Assembly (NCBI GenBank): GCA_036375275.1
Contig: DASUSF010000436.1
Location: 1-9,117 of the forward strand
DNA: 9,117 bases
Source: DASUSF01 sp036375275
Lineage (GTDB): Bacteria > Pseudomonadota > Alphaproteobacteria > Geminicoccales > Geminicoccaceae
Reading direction: 5' to 3'
In this document: positions 1 to 6,606 of the stretch, in pieces
Layout of the letters: every line of letters begins with the position of its first letter
Position numbering within the stretch: position 1 is the stretch's first letter
Program-made: the position numbers and the translations under genes
Notes under the pieces: model-generated
What the model saw: only the letters and a program-made list of their open reading frames with translations
What the model was told of the DNA's origin: nothing
Database searches by the model: none

Positions 1-590
1 GACGCGAGTGCCGCGGCGGCGCCCGGCGGGTCGGCCCCGAGCATCGGCCAGGCGACGCCCAGGAAGTCCGCGCCGGCGGCGCGGAGCCGGGCCGCGGCGG
101 CAGGTTCGGGCGGGCTCGAAAGCGCCAGCGACGGCAGGACCATCAGCTCCGACCACCAGGCGATGACCTCGAGCAGACGCTCGCTCACCGCGTGATCCGA
201 CCCGCCGAACGCGACGAAGTCGGCGCCGTCCTCGCCCGCCACCATCGCCGCGTGGCGGGAGACGCCGACCCGCGCGCCCACCAGGGCGGTCGCCCCGAGC
301 TGCCGGCGGGCCGCCCCGACGCCGGCCGCATCGTCGAGCAGGACCCCGTCCGCCTGCAGCGCCCGCCCGCCGTCCAGCGACGCCGCGAACGCCGCGACGC
401 CGGCGGCGCGGCAGGCCGACCTCAGCGTCGCGGCGGCGTCGTCCGGAAGCAGCACGCCGACCGTCACGCCGAGCGCGAGCACCGCTTCCAGCCCGGCTCC
501 AGGGTCCGGGCCGGCGTCCGGCGGCACGATCAGGAACAGGCCGTTAGCGGCCTCCGCCGGATCGACCGCCGCGTCGTCCCGAGCGCTCAC
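1..590 (-). CDS. ThiE-like thiamine phosphate synthase family protein, C-terminus beyond left edge
   Basis: Reading leftwards from a GTG at 590 there is an open frame of 196 codons that continues past base 1. The GTG overlaps the TGA of the aldolase gene (GTGA), so translational coupling is likely. The product looks like a ThiE-fold TIM barrel: ADGVLLDD (residues 80-87) stands where ThiE has ADGVHLGQ, GVSRH (109-113) matches the conserved GxSxH phosphate-loop region, and GEDGADFVAFG (119-129) matches the following GADYV-G segment. An AWW motif (144-146) and a second GADF (173-176) resemble a variant I remember from the same position downstream of fba in other alphaproteobacteria. The TTK loop and ND metal motif of true ThiE are not apparent, so joining of the thiazole and pyrimidine moieties of thiamine is doubtful. 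A role near transketolase, a thiamine-diphosphate enzyme, would make sense but is inference. Family placement is fairly sure; catalytic function is not. Confidence 0.75.
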   Translation of the reverse strand, partial: MSARDDAAVDPAEAANGLFLIVPPDAGPDPGAGLEAVLALGVTVGVLLPDDAAATLRSACRAAGVAAFAASLDGGRALQADGVLLDDAAGVGAARRQLGATALVGARVGVSRHAAMVAGEDGADFVAFGGSDHAVSERLLEVIAWWSELMVLPSLALSSPPEPAAAARLRAAGADFLGVAWPMLGADPPGAAAALA

Positions 591-1510
591 GCCTCGTCGA
601 GATAGATCTTGATCACCTCGTCGAGCAGGGCCAGGGCCTCGGGCTTCGGCCGCCGGAAGCTGTTCCGGCCGATGATCGAGCCCGAGCCGCCGCCGTCCCG
701 GATGCCGCGGATCTCGTTGAGGAGCCCTTCGGTGGTCGTCGCCTCACCGCCCGAGAACACGACGAGCCGCTTGCCCGCGAAGGCGCAGTTCATGACATGA
801 CGCACCCGCGCCGCGAGCGTCGAGCGATCGATGTCCTCGGCCTCGTAGACCTTCTTCGCGGCGTCCAGATCGAGCTCGTCGCTCGGCGGCTTGACCTTGA
901 TGATGTTGGCGCCCATCAGCGCCGCCATGTGCGCCGCATAACCGCAGATGTCGAGCGCGGTCTCGCCCTCCTTGCTGACCTTGCCGCCGCGTGGATACGA
1001 CCAGACCACGGCCGCGAGGCCGCAGGACTTCGCCTCGCGGATGATCTCGCGCAGTTCCTCCATCTGGTCGTAGCAGGCGTCCGAGCCCGGATAGATGGTG
1101 AAGCCGACGCCGACGCAGCCGAGCCGCAGCGCGTCCTTCACCGAGGCCGTGACCGCCTGGTCGGGCGCCGTCGCCGCCAGCGAGTTGGCGCTGTTCATCT
1201 TGAGGATGGTCGGGATCTGGCCGGCATAGGTGTCGGCGCCCTGCTCGAGCAGCCCGAGCGGCGCCGCGTAGCCCGACAGGCCGGCGTCGAGCGCCAGCTG
1301 GTAGAGGTAGTGCGGGTCGTAGGCCGGCGGGTTGGCGGCGAAGCTCCGCGCCGGCCCGTGCTCGTAGCCCTGGTCGACCGGCAGGATGACCAGCTTGCCG
1401 GAGCCGGCGAGGCGCCCGGTCATCAGGAGCCGGGCGAGGTTGCCTTTGACGCCCGGGTTGTCGCCTTCGTACCAGGACAGGATCTCCTTGACCTTGGGCG
1501 TGATCTGCAT
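587..1510 (-). CDS. fbaB: Fructose-bisphosphate aldolase, short form from internal ATG (307 residues)
   Basis: This is the reading that begins at the conventional family start, MQITPKVKEILSWYE, and has the usual DhnA-type length of about 300-310 residues. Visible signatures are LPVDQGYEHGP (44-53, catalytic Asp46), WSYPRGG (170-176, Trp170 and Tyr172 near the active site) and IIKVKPPS (203-210, where Lys205 is the probable Schiff-base lysine). Towards the C-terminus, FSGGEATTT (252-260) and SIIGRNSFRRP (278-288) are the phosphate-binding loops. The start is supported by AAGGAG placed 9 bases upstream, far better than any site before the longer start at 1954. It acts in the cytosol with the gap and pgk products to link triose phosphates to hexose phosphates. 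Choosing between this and the 455-residue form needs protein data; both may be made. Confidence 0.7.
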   Translation of the reverse strand: MQITPKVKEILSWYEGDNPGVKGNLARLLMTGRLAGSGKLVILPVDQGYEHGPARSFAANPPAYDPHYLYQLALDAGLSGYAAPLGLLEQGADTYAGQIPTILKMNSANSLAATAPDQAVTASVKDALRLGCVGVGFTIYPGSDACYDQMEELREIIREAKSCGLAAVVWSYPRGGKVSKEGETALDICGYAAHMAALMGANIIKVKPPSDELDLDAAKKVYEAEDIDRSTLAARVRHVMNCAFAGKRLVVFSGGEATTTEGLLNEIRGIRDGGGSGSIIGRNSFRRPKPEALALLDEVIKIYLDEA

Positions 1511-1954
1511 CGGCGAGAGCTCCTTCGGCGTTGGGGCGGCAGCTTCTGGCCCAGGGCGCGGCGCCGGCGCCGCCGTGAGTCTGGACAGCCGGGACAGGAT
1601 GCGGGCGCGGTCGTCGTCCGGCTCGAGCGCCACCACCTCCGGCACGCCCGGCTCATGACGCAGCACCGCGCCGACCTGACCGGCCATGTCGGCCAGCCGC
1701 TGGAATAGCTCCAGAGGGCCGGTGTAGGCAAGCTTGCGGCAGCCGGTCCTGAGGCCGGCCATGACCAGCCCGGCATCGTCGCCGCAGTCGACCAGCAGCC
1801 CGCGCCCGACCAGCGCCTCGAGCGCGTGCAGGTAGCCGACCCCGGCATACGCGGCGGCATCCGGCGCGCTCCGGAGCTCGACCTCGACGCCGAGCTCGCG
1901 CGCGACCTCGACCACCGCCCGCGCCTGCTCGAGATGGTGGACCGTCACCTGCAT
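587..1954 (-). CDS. fbaB: Class I fructose-bisphosphate aldolase (DhnA family) with N-terminal extra domain, long reading
   Basis: One uninterrupted frame of 455 codons. Residues 149-455 are a complete DhnA/FbaB-type aldolase that cleaves or forms fructose 1,6-bisphosphate by a Schiff base. Residues 1-126 form a separate small alpha/beta-looking domain (LRSAPDAAAYAGVGYLHAL at 27-45, LVDCGDDAGLVMAGLRTG at 54-71). They resemble small uncharacterised proteins that I recall as separate genes between pgk and fba in related bacteria. Residues 127-148 are an Ala/Pro-rich linker. The ATG at 1954 lacks a strong ribosome site and lies 81 bases after the pgk stop. An internal ATG with a near-ideal Shine-Dalgarno sequence marks the aldolase start (separate entry). 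The frame may therefore be a true fusion, or two genes that lost the stop between them. The aldolase assignment is firm; the function of the N-domain is unknown. Confidence 0.8.
   Translation of the reverse strand: MQVTVHHLEQARAVVEVARELGVEVELRSAPDAAAYAGVGYLHALEALVGRGLLVDCGDDAGLVMAGLRTGCRKLAYTGPLELFQRLADMAGQVGAVLRHEPGVPEVVALEPDDDRARILSRLSRLTAAPAPRPGPEAAAPTPKELSPMQITPKVKEILSWYEGDNPGVKGNLARLLMTGRLAGSGKLVILPVDQGYEHGPARSFAANPPAYDPHYLYQLALDAGLSGYAAPLGLLEQGADTYAGQIPTILKMNSANSLAATAPDQAVTASVKDALRLGCVGVGFTIYPGSDACYDQMEELREIIREAKSCGLAAVVWSYPRGGKVSKEGETALDICGYAAHMAALMGANIIKVKPPSDELDLDAAKKVYEAEDIDRSTLAARVRHVMNCAFAGKRLVVFSGGEATTTEGLLNEIRGIRDGGGSGSIIGRNSFRRPKPEALALLDEVIKIYLDEA
1520..1525 (-). promoter_or_regulatory. 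Strong internal ribosome binding site for the aldolase
   Basis: On the minus strand AAGGAG lies 9 bases before the ATG at 1510. It sits inside the linker of the longer reading frame, where it encodes Lys-Glu (residues 144-145). A near-consensus Shine-Dalgarno sequence exactly at the conventional aldolase start is good evidence that ribosomes initiate here, whether or not the upstream frame is also translated through. Confidence 0.7.
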
Positions 1955-1992
1955 CCCGGTCTCGAGGTGCGGCGCTCCGGGCTGGCCGACCG

Positions 1993-2038
1993 TGAGGCGC
2001 GGCGGACGCGGAGCAGCGCGCCGGAGGTGGCCGCCTCA
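1993..2038 (-). repeat. Weak inverted repeats between pgk and the aldolase frame
   Basis: TGAGGCG at 1993-1999 is complementary to CGCCTCA at 2032-2038, which includes the pgk stop codon. Inside it GGCGCG (1996-2001) can pair with CGCGCC (2017-2022). The arms are only 6-7 bp, overlap each other and lie in very G+C-rich DNA, so chance is a real possibility. No T-rich tract follows, so this is not a standard terminator. Confidence 0.3.
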
Positions 2039-3235
2039 GCCTTTCGCGGCGAGGGCCGCGACGCCCGGCAGCTCCTTGCCCTCGAGCCACTCGAGGAAGG
2101 CGCCGCCCGCGGTCGAGGCGAAGGAGAAGTCGTCGAGCACCCTGGCGTGCCGCAGCGCCGCGAGCGTGTCGCCGCCGCCCGCGACCGAGAGCAGGCCGCG
2201 CTCGCGGGTGAGCCGCGCGACCTCCTTCGCGATCGCGGTGGTCCCCTGGTCGAACGGCTGCAGCTCGAAGGCGCCGAGCGGCCCGTTCCAGACCACCGTC
2301 CGGCAGTCGCCGAGCCGGCGCGCGAAGGCCGCTTCGCTGTCCGGCCCGATGTCGAGGATCATCGTGTCCTCGGGCGTCCGCTCGACCGGATGGACCTCCG
2401 CCCCGCTCCCCTCCTTGAACTCCTTCGCGGTCCGCCCGTCGGTCGGGAGCAGGATCTCGCAGCCCCGCTCCCGGGCCTTGGCCATGATCTCGCGCGCGGT
2501 GCCGACCATGTCCGCCTCGGCGAGCGAGCGGCCGATCCCGGTGCCTCCTGCGAGGATGAAGGTGTTCGCCATGCCGCCGCCGAGGATCAGGACGTCGGCC
2601 TTCTCGATCAGGTTCGAGAGCAGGTCGAGCTTGGTCGAGATCTTGGCGCCGCCGACCAGCGCCGCGACCGGCCGCTCGGGGCGGGTCAGCGCCTTTTCCA
2701 GCGCCTCCAGCTCGGCCTGCATCAGACGCCCGGCGTAGGCCGGGAGCCGCTCGGCGAGCCCGACCACGGAGGCGTGCGCCCGGTGCGAGCAGGAGAAGGC
2801 GTCGTTGACGTAGACCTCGCCGAGGGCCGCCAAGGCGTCGGCGAATTCCGCCTCGTTCTTCTCCTCGCCAGCGTGGAAGCGGAGGTTCTCGAGCAGCACC
2901 ACCTCGCCCGCGCCGAGGCGGCGGACCGCGCGCTCGGCGGCGTCGCCGATGCAGTCCTCGGCGAAGGCGACGCGGGCCCCCAGCGCATCCCCGAGCGCCG
3001 CCGCGACCGGCTCGAGCGACATCGAGCTCTCGCGCTTGCCCTTGGGCCGCCCGAGATGGGCCAGCACCACGACCTTCGCCCCCTGCTCGCGCAGGTCGCG
3101 CACCGTCGGCAGGATGCGCTCGATCCGGGTCGGATCGGTGACCCGGCCGTCCTTCATCGGCACGTTGAGGTCGAGCCGGACCAGCACGGTCCGGCCCCGG
3201 GCGTCGAGATCGTCGAGGGTCTTGAACGCGGCCAT
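2036..3235 (-). CDS. pgk: Phosphoglycerate kinase
   Basis: Complete 399-residue phosphoglycerate kinase, the usual bacterial length. It transfers a phosphoryl group between 1,3-bisphosphoglycerate and ADP in the cytosol. The N-terminal substrate domain shows VLVRLDLNVP (17-26), Arg38, AHLGRPKG (59-66), ENLRFHAGEE (116-125, with Arg119) and VNDAFSCSHRAHAS (143-156). The C-terminal nucleotide domain shows VGGAKISTKLD (194-204), LGGGMANTF (218-226), VVWNGPLGAFE (314-324) and the GGGDT loop (353-357). No key residue is missing. The ATG at 3235 gives the standard N-terminus, although no clear Shine-Dalgarno sequence precedes it. It follows gap after a 76-base gap that contains two hairpins, and precedes the aldolase frame. 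Identification is essentially certain. Confidence 0.97.
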   Translation of the reverse strand: MAAFKTLDDLDARGRTVLVRLDLNVPMKDGRVTDPTRIERILPTVRDLREQGAKVVVLAHLGRPKGKRESSMSLEPVAAALGDALGARVAFAEDCIGDAAERAVRRLGAGEVVLLENLRFHAGEEKNEAEFADALAALGEVYVNDAFSCSHRAHASVVGLAERLPAYAGRLMQAELEALEKALTRPERPVAALVGGAKISTKLDLLSNLIEKADVLILGGGMANTFILAGGTGIGRSLAEADMVGTAREIMAKARERGCEILLPTDGRTAKEFKEGSGAEVHPVERTPEDTMILDIGPDSEAAFARRLGDCRTVVWNGPLGAFELQPFDQGTTAIAKEVARLTRERGLLSVAGGGDTLAALRHARVLDDFSFASTAGGAFLEWLEGKELPGVAALAAKG

Positions 3236-3258
3236 GGATGCGGTTCTGCGCTTCGGGT

Positions 3259-3294
3259 GGGTCCGGGGCCGGACCCGGCGGGCACCCCCGCCGG
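3259..3294 (-). repeat. Two adjacent perfect hairpins in the gap-pgk intercistronic space
   Basis: On the printed strand GGGTCCG (3259-3265) pairs with CGGACCC (3270-3276) across a 4-base loop. Directly beside it CCGGCGGG (3275-3282) pairs with CCCGCCGG (3287-3294), also across a 4-base loop. The two share only two bases. They begin 17 bases after the gap stop codon in the direction of transcription and no T-tract follows. They are better read as an mRNA stability or processing element than as a full terminator. This is inference from structure and position. Confidence 0.55.
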
Positions 3295-3311
3295 CCCCTG
3301 CCCGCGGGAAA

Positions 3312-4322
3312 TCAGGCCTGGCCGCCCATGAGCGCGGCGACGTCGGCCATGCGGCAGGAGAAGCCCCACTCGTTGTCGTACCAGGACGCGACCCGGACCA
3401 GGTTGCCCTCGATCACCTTGGTCGCGGAGAGGTCCGCGGTCGAGCTGTGCGGGTCGTGGTTGAAGTCGATCGAGACCAGCGGCGCGTCGTGGGTGTTGAG
3501 CACGCCCTTCATCGGGCCCTCGGCGGCCGCCTTGAGGGCCCCGTTGACCTGCTCCCTGGTCACCCCCTCGCGCTCCGGCACGAAGGTGAAGTCGACGATC
3601 GAGACGTTCGGGGTCGGGACCCGGAACGCGACGCCGTCGAGCTTGCCCTTGAGCTGCGGCAGCACGAGGCCGACCGCGCGCGCCGCCCCGGTCGAGGTCG
3701 GGATGATCGAGAGCGTGGTCGCCCGCGCCCGGTGCAGGTCCTTGTGGAACACGTCCAGCAGGTTCTGGTCGTTGGTGAAGCTGTGGATCGTGGTCATGTG
3801 GCCGTGGCGGATGCCGAAGGCGTCGTGCATCGCCTTAGCCACCGGGGCGAGGCAGTTGGTCGTGCAGGACGCGTTCGAGACCACCTTGTGCGCGGCCTCG
3901 AGCTTGTCGTGGTTGACCTTGTAGCAGACCGTGATGTCGGCGCCCTCGGACGGTGCCGAGACCAGGACCCGCTTGGCGCCGGCGTCGAGGTGCTTGGCCG
4001 CGGCGTCCCGCTTGGTGAAGATGCCGGTGCACTCCATCACCACGTCGACCCCGAGATCGCCCCACGGCAGGCCCGCGATGTCGCGCTCGGCCAGGACCCG
4101 GATCGGGCCGGTGCCGCAGTCCATGGTGTCGCCCTCGAGCTGCACCCGGCCGGGGAAGCGGCCGTGGACGGAGTCGTACCGGAGCAGATGCGCGTTGGTC
4201 TCGGGCGGTGCCAGATCGTTGATCGCGACGACCTGGATGTCGCTCCGCCCCTGCTCGACGATCGCACGCAGGACGTTGCGGCCGATCCGGCCGAACCCGT
4301 TGATGGCGACACGAACGCTCAC
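3312..4322 (-). CDS. gap: Type I glyceraldehyde-3-phosphate dehydrogenase
   Basis: Complete 336-residue phosphorylating GAPDH, which oxidises glyceraldehyde 3-phosphate to 1,3-bisphosphoglycerate with NAD(P). The Rossmann start is RVAINGFGRIGRNVLRA (4-20). VVAINDL (31-37) carries the aspartate (Asp36) that usually favours NAD. The active site is SNASCTTNCLAP (149-160) with the nucleophile Cys153, and His180 in TTIHSFTNDQ. The catalytic domain continues with IIPTSTGAARAVG (206-218), FRVPTPNVSIVDFTF (233-247) and WYDNEWGFSCRMAD (314-327). The start is GTG at 4322, preceded by GGGAG about 7 bases upstream, which supports this choice. It lies 68 bases downstream of tkt and 76 upstream of pgk in one apparent operon. 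Cofactor choice is not settled by sequence: the residues after the TND motif are VFHKDL rather than the classic LPHKDL. Confidence 0.97.
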   Translation of the reverse strand: MSVRVAINGFGRIGRNVLRAIVEQGRSDIQVVAINDLAPPETNAHLLRYDSVHGRFPGRVQLEGDTMDCGTGPIRVLAERDIAGLPWGDLGVDVVMECTGIFTKRDAAAKHLDAGAKRVLVSAPSEGADITVCYKVNHDKLEAAHKVVSNASCTTNCLAPVAKAMHDAFGIRHGHMTTIHSFTNDQNLLDVFHKDLHRARATTLSIIPTSTGAARAVGLVLPQLKGKLDGVAFRVPTPNVSIVDFTFVPEREGVTREQVNGALKAAAEGPMKGVLNTHDAPLVSIDFNHDPHSSTADLSATKVIEGNLVRVASWYDNEWGFSCRMADVAALMGGQA

Positions 4323-4353
4323 AGGACGTCTCCCTCAGCACGGATTTGGAATG

Positions 4354-4381
4354 GGTCGAGCATGCAGATAGGGGCTCGACC
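4354..4381 (-). repeat. 8-bp perfect hairpin between tkt and gap
   Basis: GGTCGAGC (4354-4361) is the exact reverse complement of GCTCGACC (4374-4381), with a 12-base loop. It begins 9 bases after the tkt stop and ends 31 bases before the gap start. There is no following T-run, so it could be an intercistronic processing or stabilising hairpin, or simply a palindromic binding site. Confidence 0.5.
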
Positions 4382-4390
4382 GGCCTTGCG

Positions 4391-6394
4391 CTAGGTCAAT
4401 AGGCGCCGCGCCCGGGCCACCACCGCCTCGGCGGTGATGCCGAAGCGGGCGTAGAGCTCCGCGGCCGGCGCCGAGGCGCCGAAGCCGGTCATGCCGACCA
4501 CGTCGTCCTCCGCCGCGACGTAGCGGGTCCAGCCGAAGGGCGAGGCCGCCTCGACCGCGACCCGCGGGGCGCTGCCCAGGACCTCGGCCCGGTACGCCCG
4601 GTCCTGCTCCTCGAACAGCTCGAAGCACGGCAGCGAGACCACGGCGGTGCCGATGCCGTCCGCCTGCAGGCGCTCGCGCGCCTCGACCGCGAGCATCACC
4701 TCGGTGCCGGTCGCCAGCAGCGTCACCCGGCGCGGCCCCTCGGCCTCGCGCAGCACGTAGCCGCCCCTGGCGCAGAGGTTCTCGGCCTCCGCCTCGAGCC
4801 GGAGCGGGACCACGTTCTGGCGCGACAGGATCATCGCGGACGGGCCGTCGGCGCGCGCCAGCGCCAGCGCCCAGCATTCCGCCGCCTCGATGCCGTCCGC
4901 CGGGCGGAGCACCCAGAGCCCAGGCATGGCGCGCAGCGCCGCCAGGTGCTCGACCGGCTGATGGGTCGGGCCGTCCTCGCCGAGCCCGATCGAATCGTGG
5001 GTGAAGACCATGAGGGTACGGGTCTTGCTCAGCGCCGCGATCCGGATCGCCGGCCGACAGTAGTCGGAGAAGATCAGGAAGGTGCCGCCGTAGGGGATGA
5101 CGCCGCCGTGCAGCGCCATGCCGTTCATCGCCGCGACCATGCCGTGCTCGCGCACGCCGTAGCGCACGTAGCGGGCGGCCGGGTCCTCCGGCGTCATGGA
5201 TTCCATGACCTTGGTCTTGGTGTTGTTGGACGGCGTCAGGTCGGCCGAGCCGCCGACCATCTCCGGCACCGCCGCGGTGAAGACCTCGAGCGCCCGCTGG
5301 CTCAGCACCCGGGTGGCGGCCTTCGGCTTCTCCTCGGCGAGGCTGCGCTTGAGCTCGATCAGGCGCTGGTCCAGCCCGTCCGGGAGGGCGCCGCTCTGGA
5401 TGCGCAGGAACTCGCCCCGGACCTCCGCCGGCACGGCCTGGACGCGCTCCAGCCAGGCGGAGCGTGCCTCGCCGCCCCGGCGGCCGACCGCCCGCCACGC
5501 GTCGAGGATCGGCGCCGGGATCTCGAACGCCGGATGCGGCCAGCCGAGCTGCCGGCGCGCGGCCTCGACCTCCTCGGGCCCGAGCGGCGAACCGTGGACG
5601 CCGTGGGTCCCCGCCTTGTTGGGCGAGCCGAAGCCGATCACGGTGCGGCACGCGATCAGGCTCGGCCGCTCGGCGTCGGCGGTGCGGCGGAGCGCATCGC
5701 GGACCGCCGCCGGATCGTGGCCGTCCACCGCCTCGGTCCGCCAGCCGTAGGCCGTGAAGCGCTTCAGGGTGTCGTCGGTGAACGCGAGGTCGGTCGAGCC
5801 GTCGATGGAGATGTGGTTGTCGTCGTAGAGGACGATCAGGCGGTCCAGGCGCTGGTGGCCGGCGAGCGACGCCGCCTCGTGGCTGACCCCCTCCATGAGG
5901 TCGCCGTCGCTCGCGATCACGAAGGTCCGGTGGTCGACCAGCTCGCGGCCGAAGCGGGCGCGCAGGTGGCGCTCGGCGAGCGCCATGCCGACCGCCGTCG
6001 CAATCCCCTGCCCGAGCGGCCCGGTGGTGGTCTCGATCCCGCTCGCGTAGTCGCTCTCCGGGTGGCCGGGGGTGCGCGAATCGAGCTGCCGGAACCGCTT
6101 CAGCTCCTCCAGCGTCATGTCCTCGTAGCCGGTGAGGTGGAGCAGGGCGTAGAGCAGCATCGAGCCGTGCCCGGCCGACAGCACGAAGCGGTCGCGGTCC
6201 GGCCAGTCGGGATTGGCGGCGTCGAACTTGAGAAACTGGGTGAACAGCACGGTCGCGACGTCCGCCATGCCCATCGGCATCCCCGGATGGCCCGAGTTCG
6301 CCGCCTGAACCGCGTCCATCGCGAGCGCGCGGATCGCGTTCGCCAGGGTCTCGAGATCCGCCTGGGGGGAGGCGTCGTCGGCGCTGGCGGTCAT
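4391..6394 (-). CDS. tkt: Transketolase
   Basis: A full-length transketolase of 667 residues if started at the ATG at 6394. An in-frame GTG at 6436 would add 14 residues of unfamiliar sequence, and the ATG better fits the family N-terminus. Neither start has a strong Shine-Dalgarno sequence. The enzyme moves two-carbon ketol units between sugar phosphates using thiamine diphosphate and a divalent metal. Signatures in the 667-residue numbering are SGHPGMPMG (34-42, His36), GPLGQGIATAVGMA (125-138), the cofactor motif SDGDLMEG (162-169) through YDDNHISIDG (190-199), and the cofactor-activating Glu416 in RYGVREHGMVAAMNGM. HDSIGLGEDGPTHQPVEHL (466-484) follows, containing the substrate-binding histidines. 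A normal C-terminal domain ends in RRLLT. It is the first gene of the tkt-gap-pgk-aldolase operon and is transcribed away from the zapA cluster. Identification is certain; the exact start is less so. Confidence 0.96.
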   Translation of the reverse strand: MTASADDASPQADLETLANAIRALAMDAVQAANSGHPGMPMGMADVATVLFTQFLKFDAANPDWPDRDRFVLSAGHGSMLLYALLHLTGYEDMTLEELKRFRQLDSRTPGHPESDYASGIETTTGPLGQGIATAVGMALAERHLRARFGRELVDHRTFVIASDGDLMEGVSHEAASLAGHQRLDRLIVLYDDNHISIDGSTDLAFTDDTLKRFTAYGWRTEAVDGHDPAAVRDALRRTADAERPSLIACRTVIGFGSPNKAGTHGVHGSPLGPEEVEAARRQLGWPHPAFEIPAPILDAWRAVGRRGGEARSAWLERVQAVPAEVRGEFLRIQSGALPDGLDQRLIELKRSLAEEKPKAATRVLSQRALEVFTAAVPEMVGGSADLTPSNNTKTKVMESMTPEDPAARYVRYGVREHGMVAAMNGMALHGGVIPYGGTFLIFSDYCRPAIRIAALSKTRTLMVFTHDSIGLGEDGPTHQPVEHLAALRAMPGLWVLRPADGIEAAECWALALARADGPSAMILSRQNVVPLRLEAEAENLCARGGYVLREAEGPRRVTLLATGTEVMLAVEARERLQADGIGTAVVSLPCFELFEEQDRAYRAEVLGSAPRVAVEAASPFGWTRYVAAEDDVVGMTGFGASAPAAELYARFGITAEAVVARARRLLT

Positions 6395-6469
6395 CGGTTT
6401 GTCCCAATGCTCGGTTGGTGGGCGGAGGGCTGCCACGGCTCACGCGCGGGGGCGAGTACGGTATGAACA

Positions 6470-6507
6470 CCGCGAAAAATCAAGCATCTTCTCGTGCCGT
6501 TTCGCGG
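6470..6507. promoter_or_regulatory. 8-bp inverted repeat in the divergent tkt / DUF4164 intergenic region
   Basis: CCGCGAAA (6470-6477) and TTTCGCGG (6500-6507) are perfect reverse complements. Their centres are 30 bp apart, close to three helical turns, which places both arms on one DNA face. The repeat lies 76 bases upstream of the tkt start, where an operator would be expected. It could instead fold as a hairpin with a 22-base loop in the tkt leader. No named regulator can be assigned. Confidence 0.4.
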
Positions 6508-6524
6508 CGAGGCGCGACCGCCGG

Positions 6525-6550
6525 TTGACGCGCTCCCGGCGGTGTGTCAA
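6525..6550. promoter_or_regulatory. Face-to-face TTGAC elements, possible -35 boxes or operator
   Basis: TTGACG at 6525-6530 on the plus strand and TTGACA at 6550-6545 on the minus strand face each other. Both match the -35 consensus of housekeeping promoters, one oriented towards DUF4164-zapA and the other towards tkt. At 16-18 base spacing neither is followed by a convincing -10 box (CAAGGG and CAACCG at 17 bases). They may be parts of an inverted-repeat operator instead. Low certainty. Confidence 0.3.
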
Positions 6551-6606
6551 GGGAAGGACGTAAGGCTTTGTTTTCATGAGCACAGCTCGGGCGTGCGGCG
6601 GGTCGG

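Noticed and set aside
3259..3294. The gap-pgk hairpins as a rho-independent terminator.
   Set aside because: There is no T-run after them in the direction of transcription, and pgk follows at operon spacing.
1826..4394. Long plus-strand open frames opposite pgk and gap (1826-3331 and 2949-4394).
   Set aside because: They are antisense to genes with full catalytic motifs, their translations are Arg/Ala/Gly-rich and low in complexity, and they match no family. Long spurious frames are expected in DNA this rich in G+C.
6395..6436. Extending transketolase to the upstream GTG at 6436.
   Set aside because: The 14 added residues do not resemble the family N-terminus and the GTG has no better ribosome site than the ATG at 6394.
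4946..6466. Plus-strand frame of about 500 codons opposite transketolase.
   Set aside because: It mirrors the transketolase coding sequence and has no recognisable domain or convincing start. It is a codon-bias shadow.
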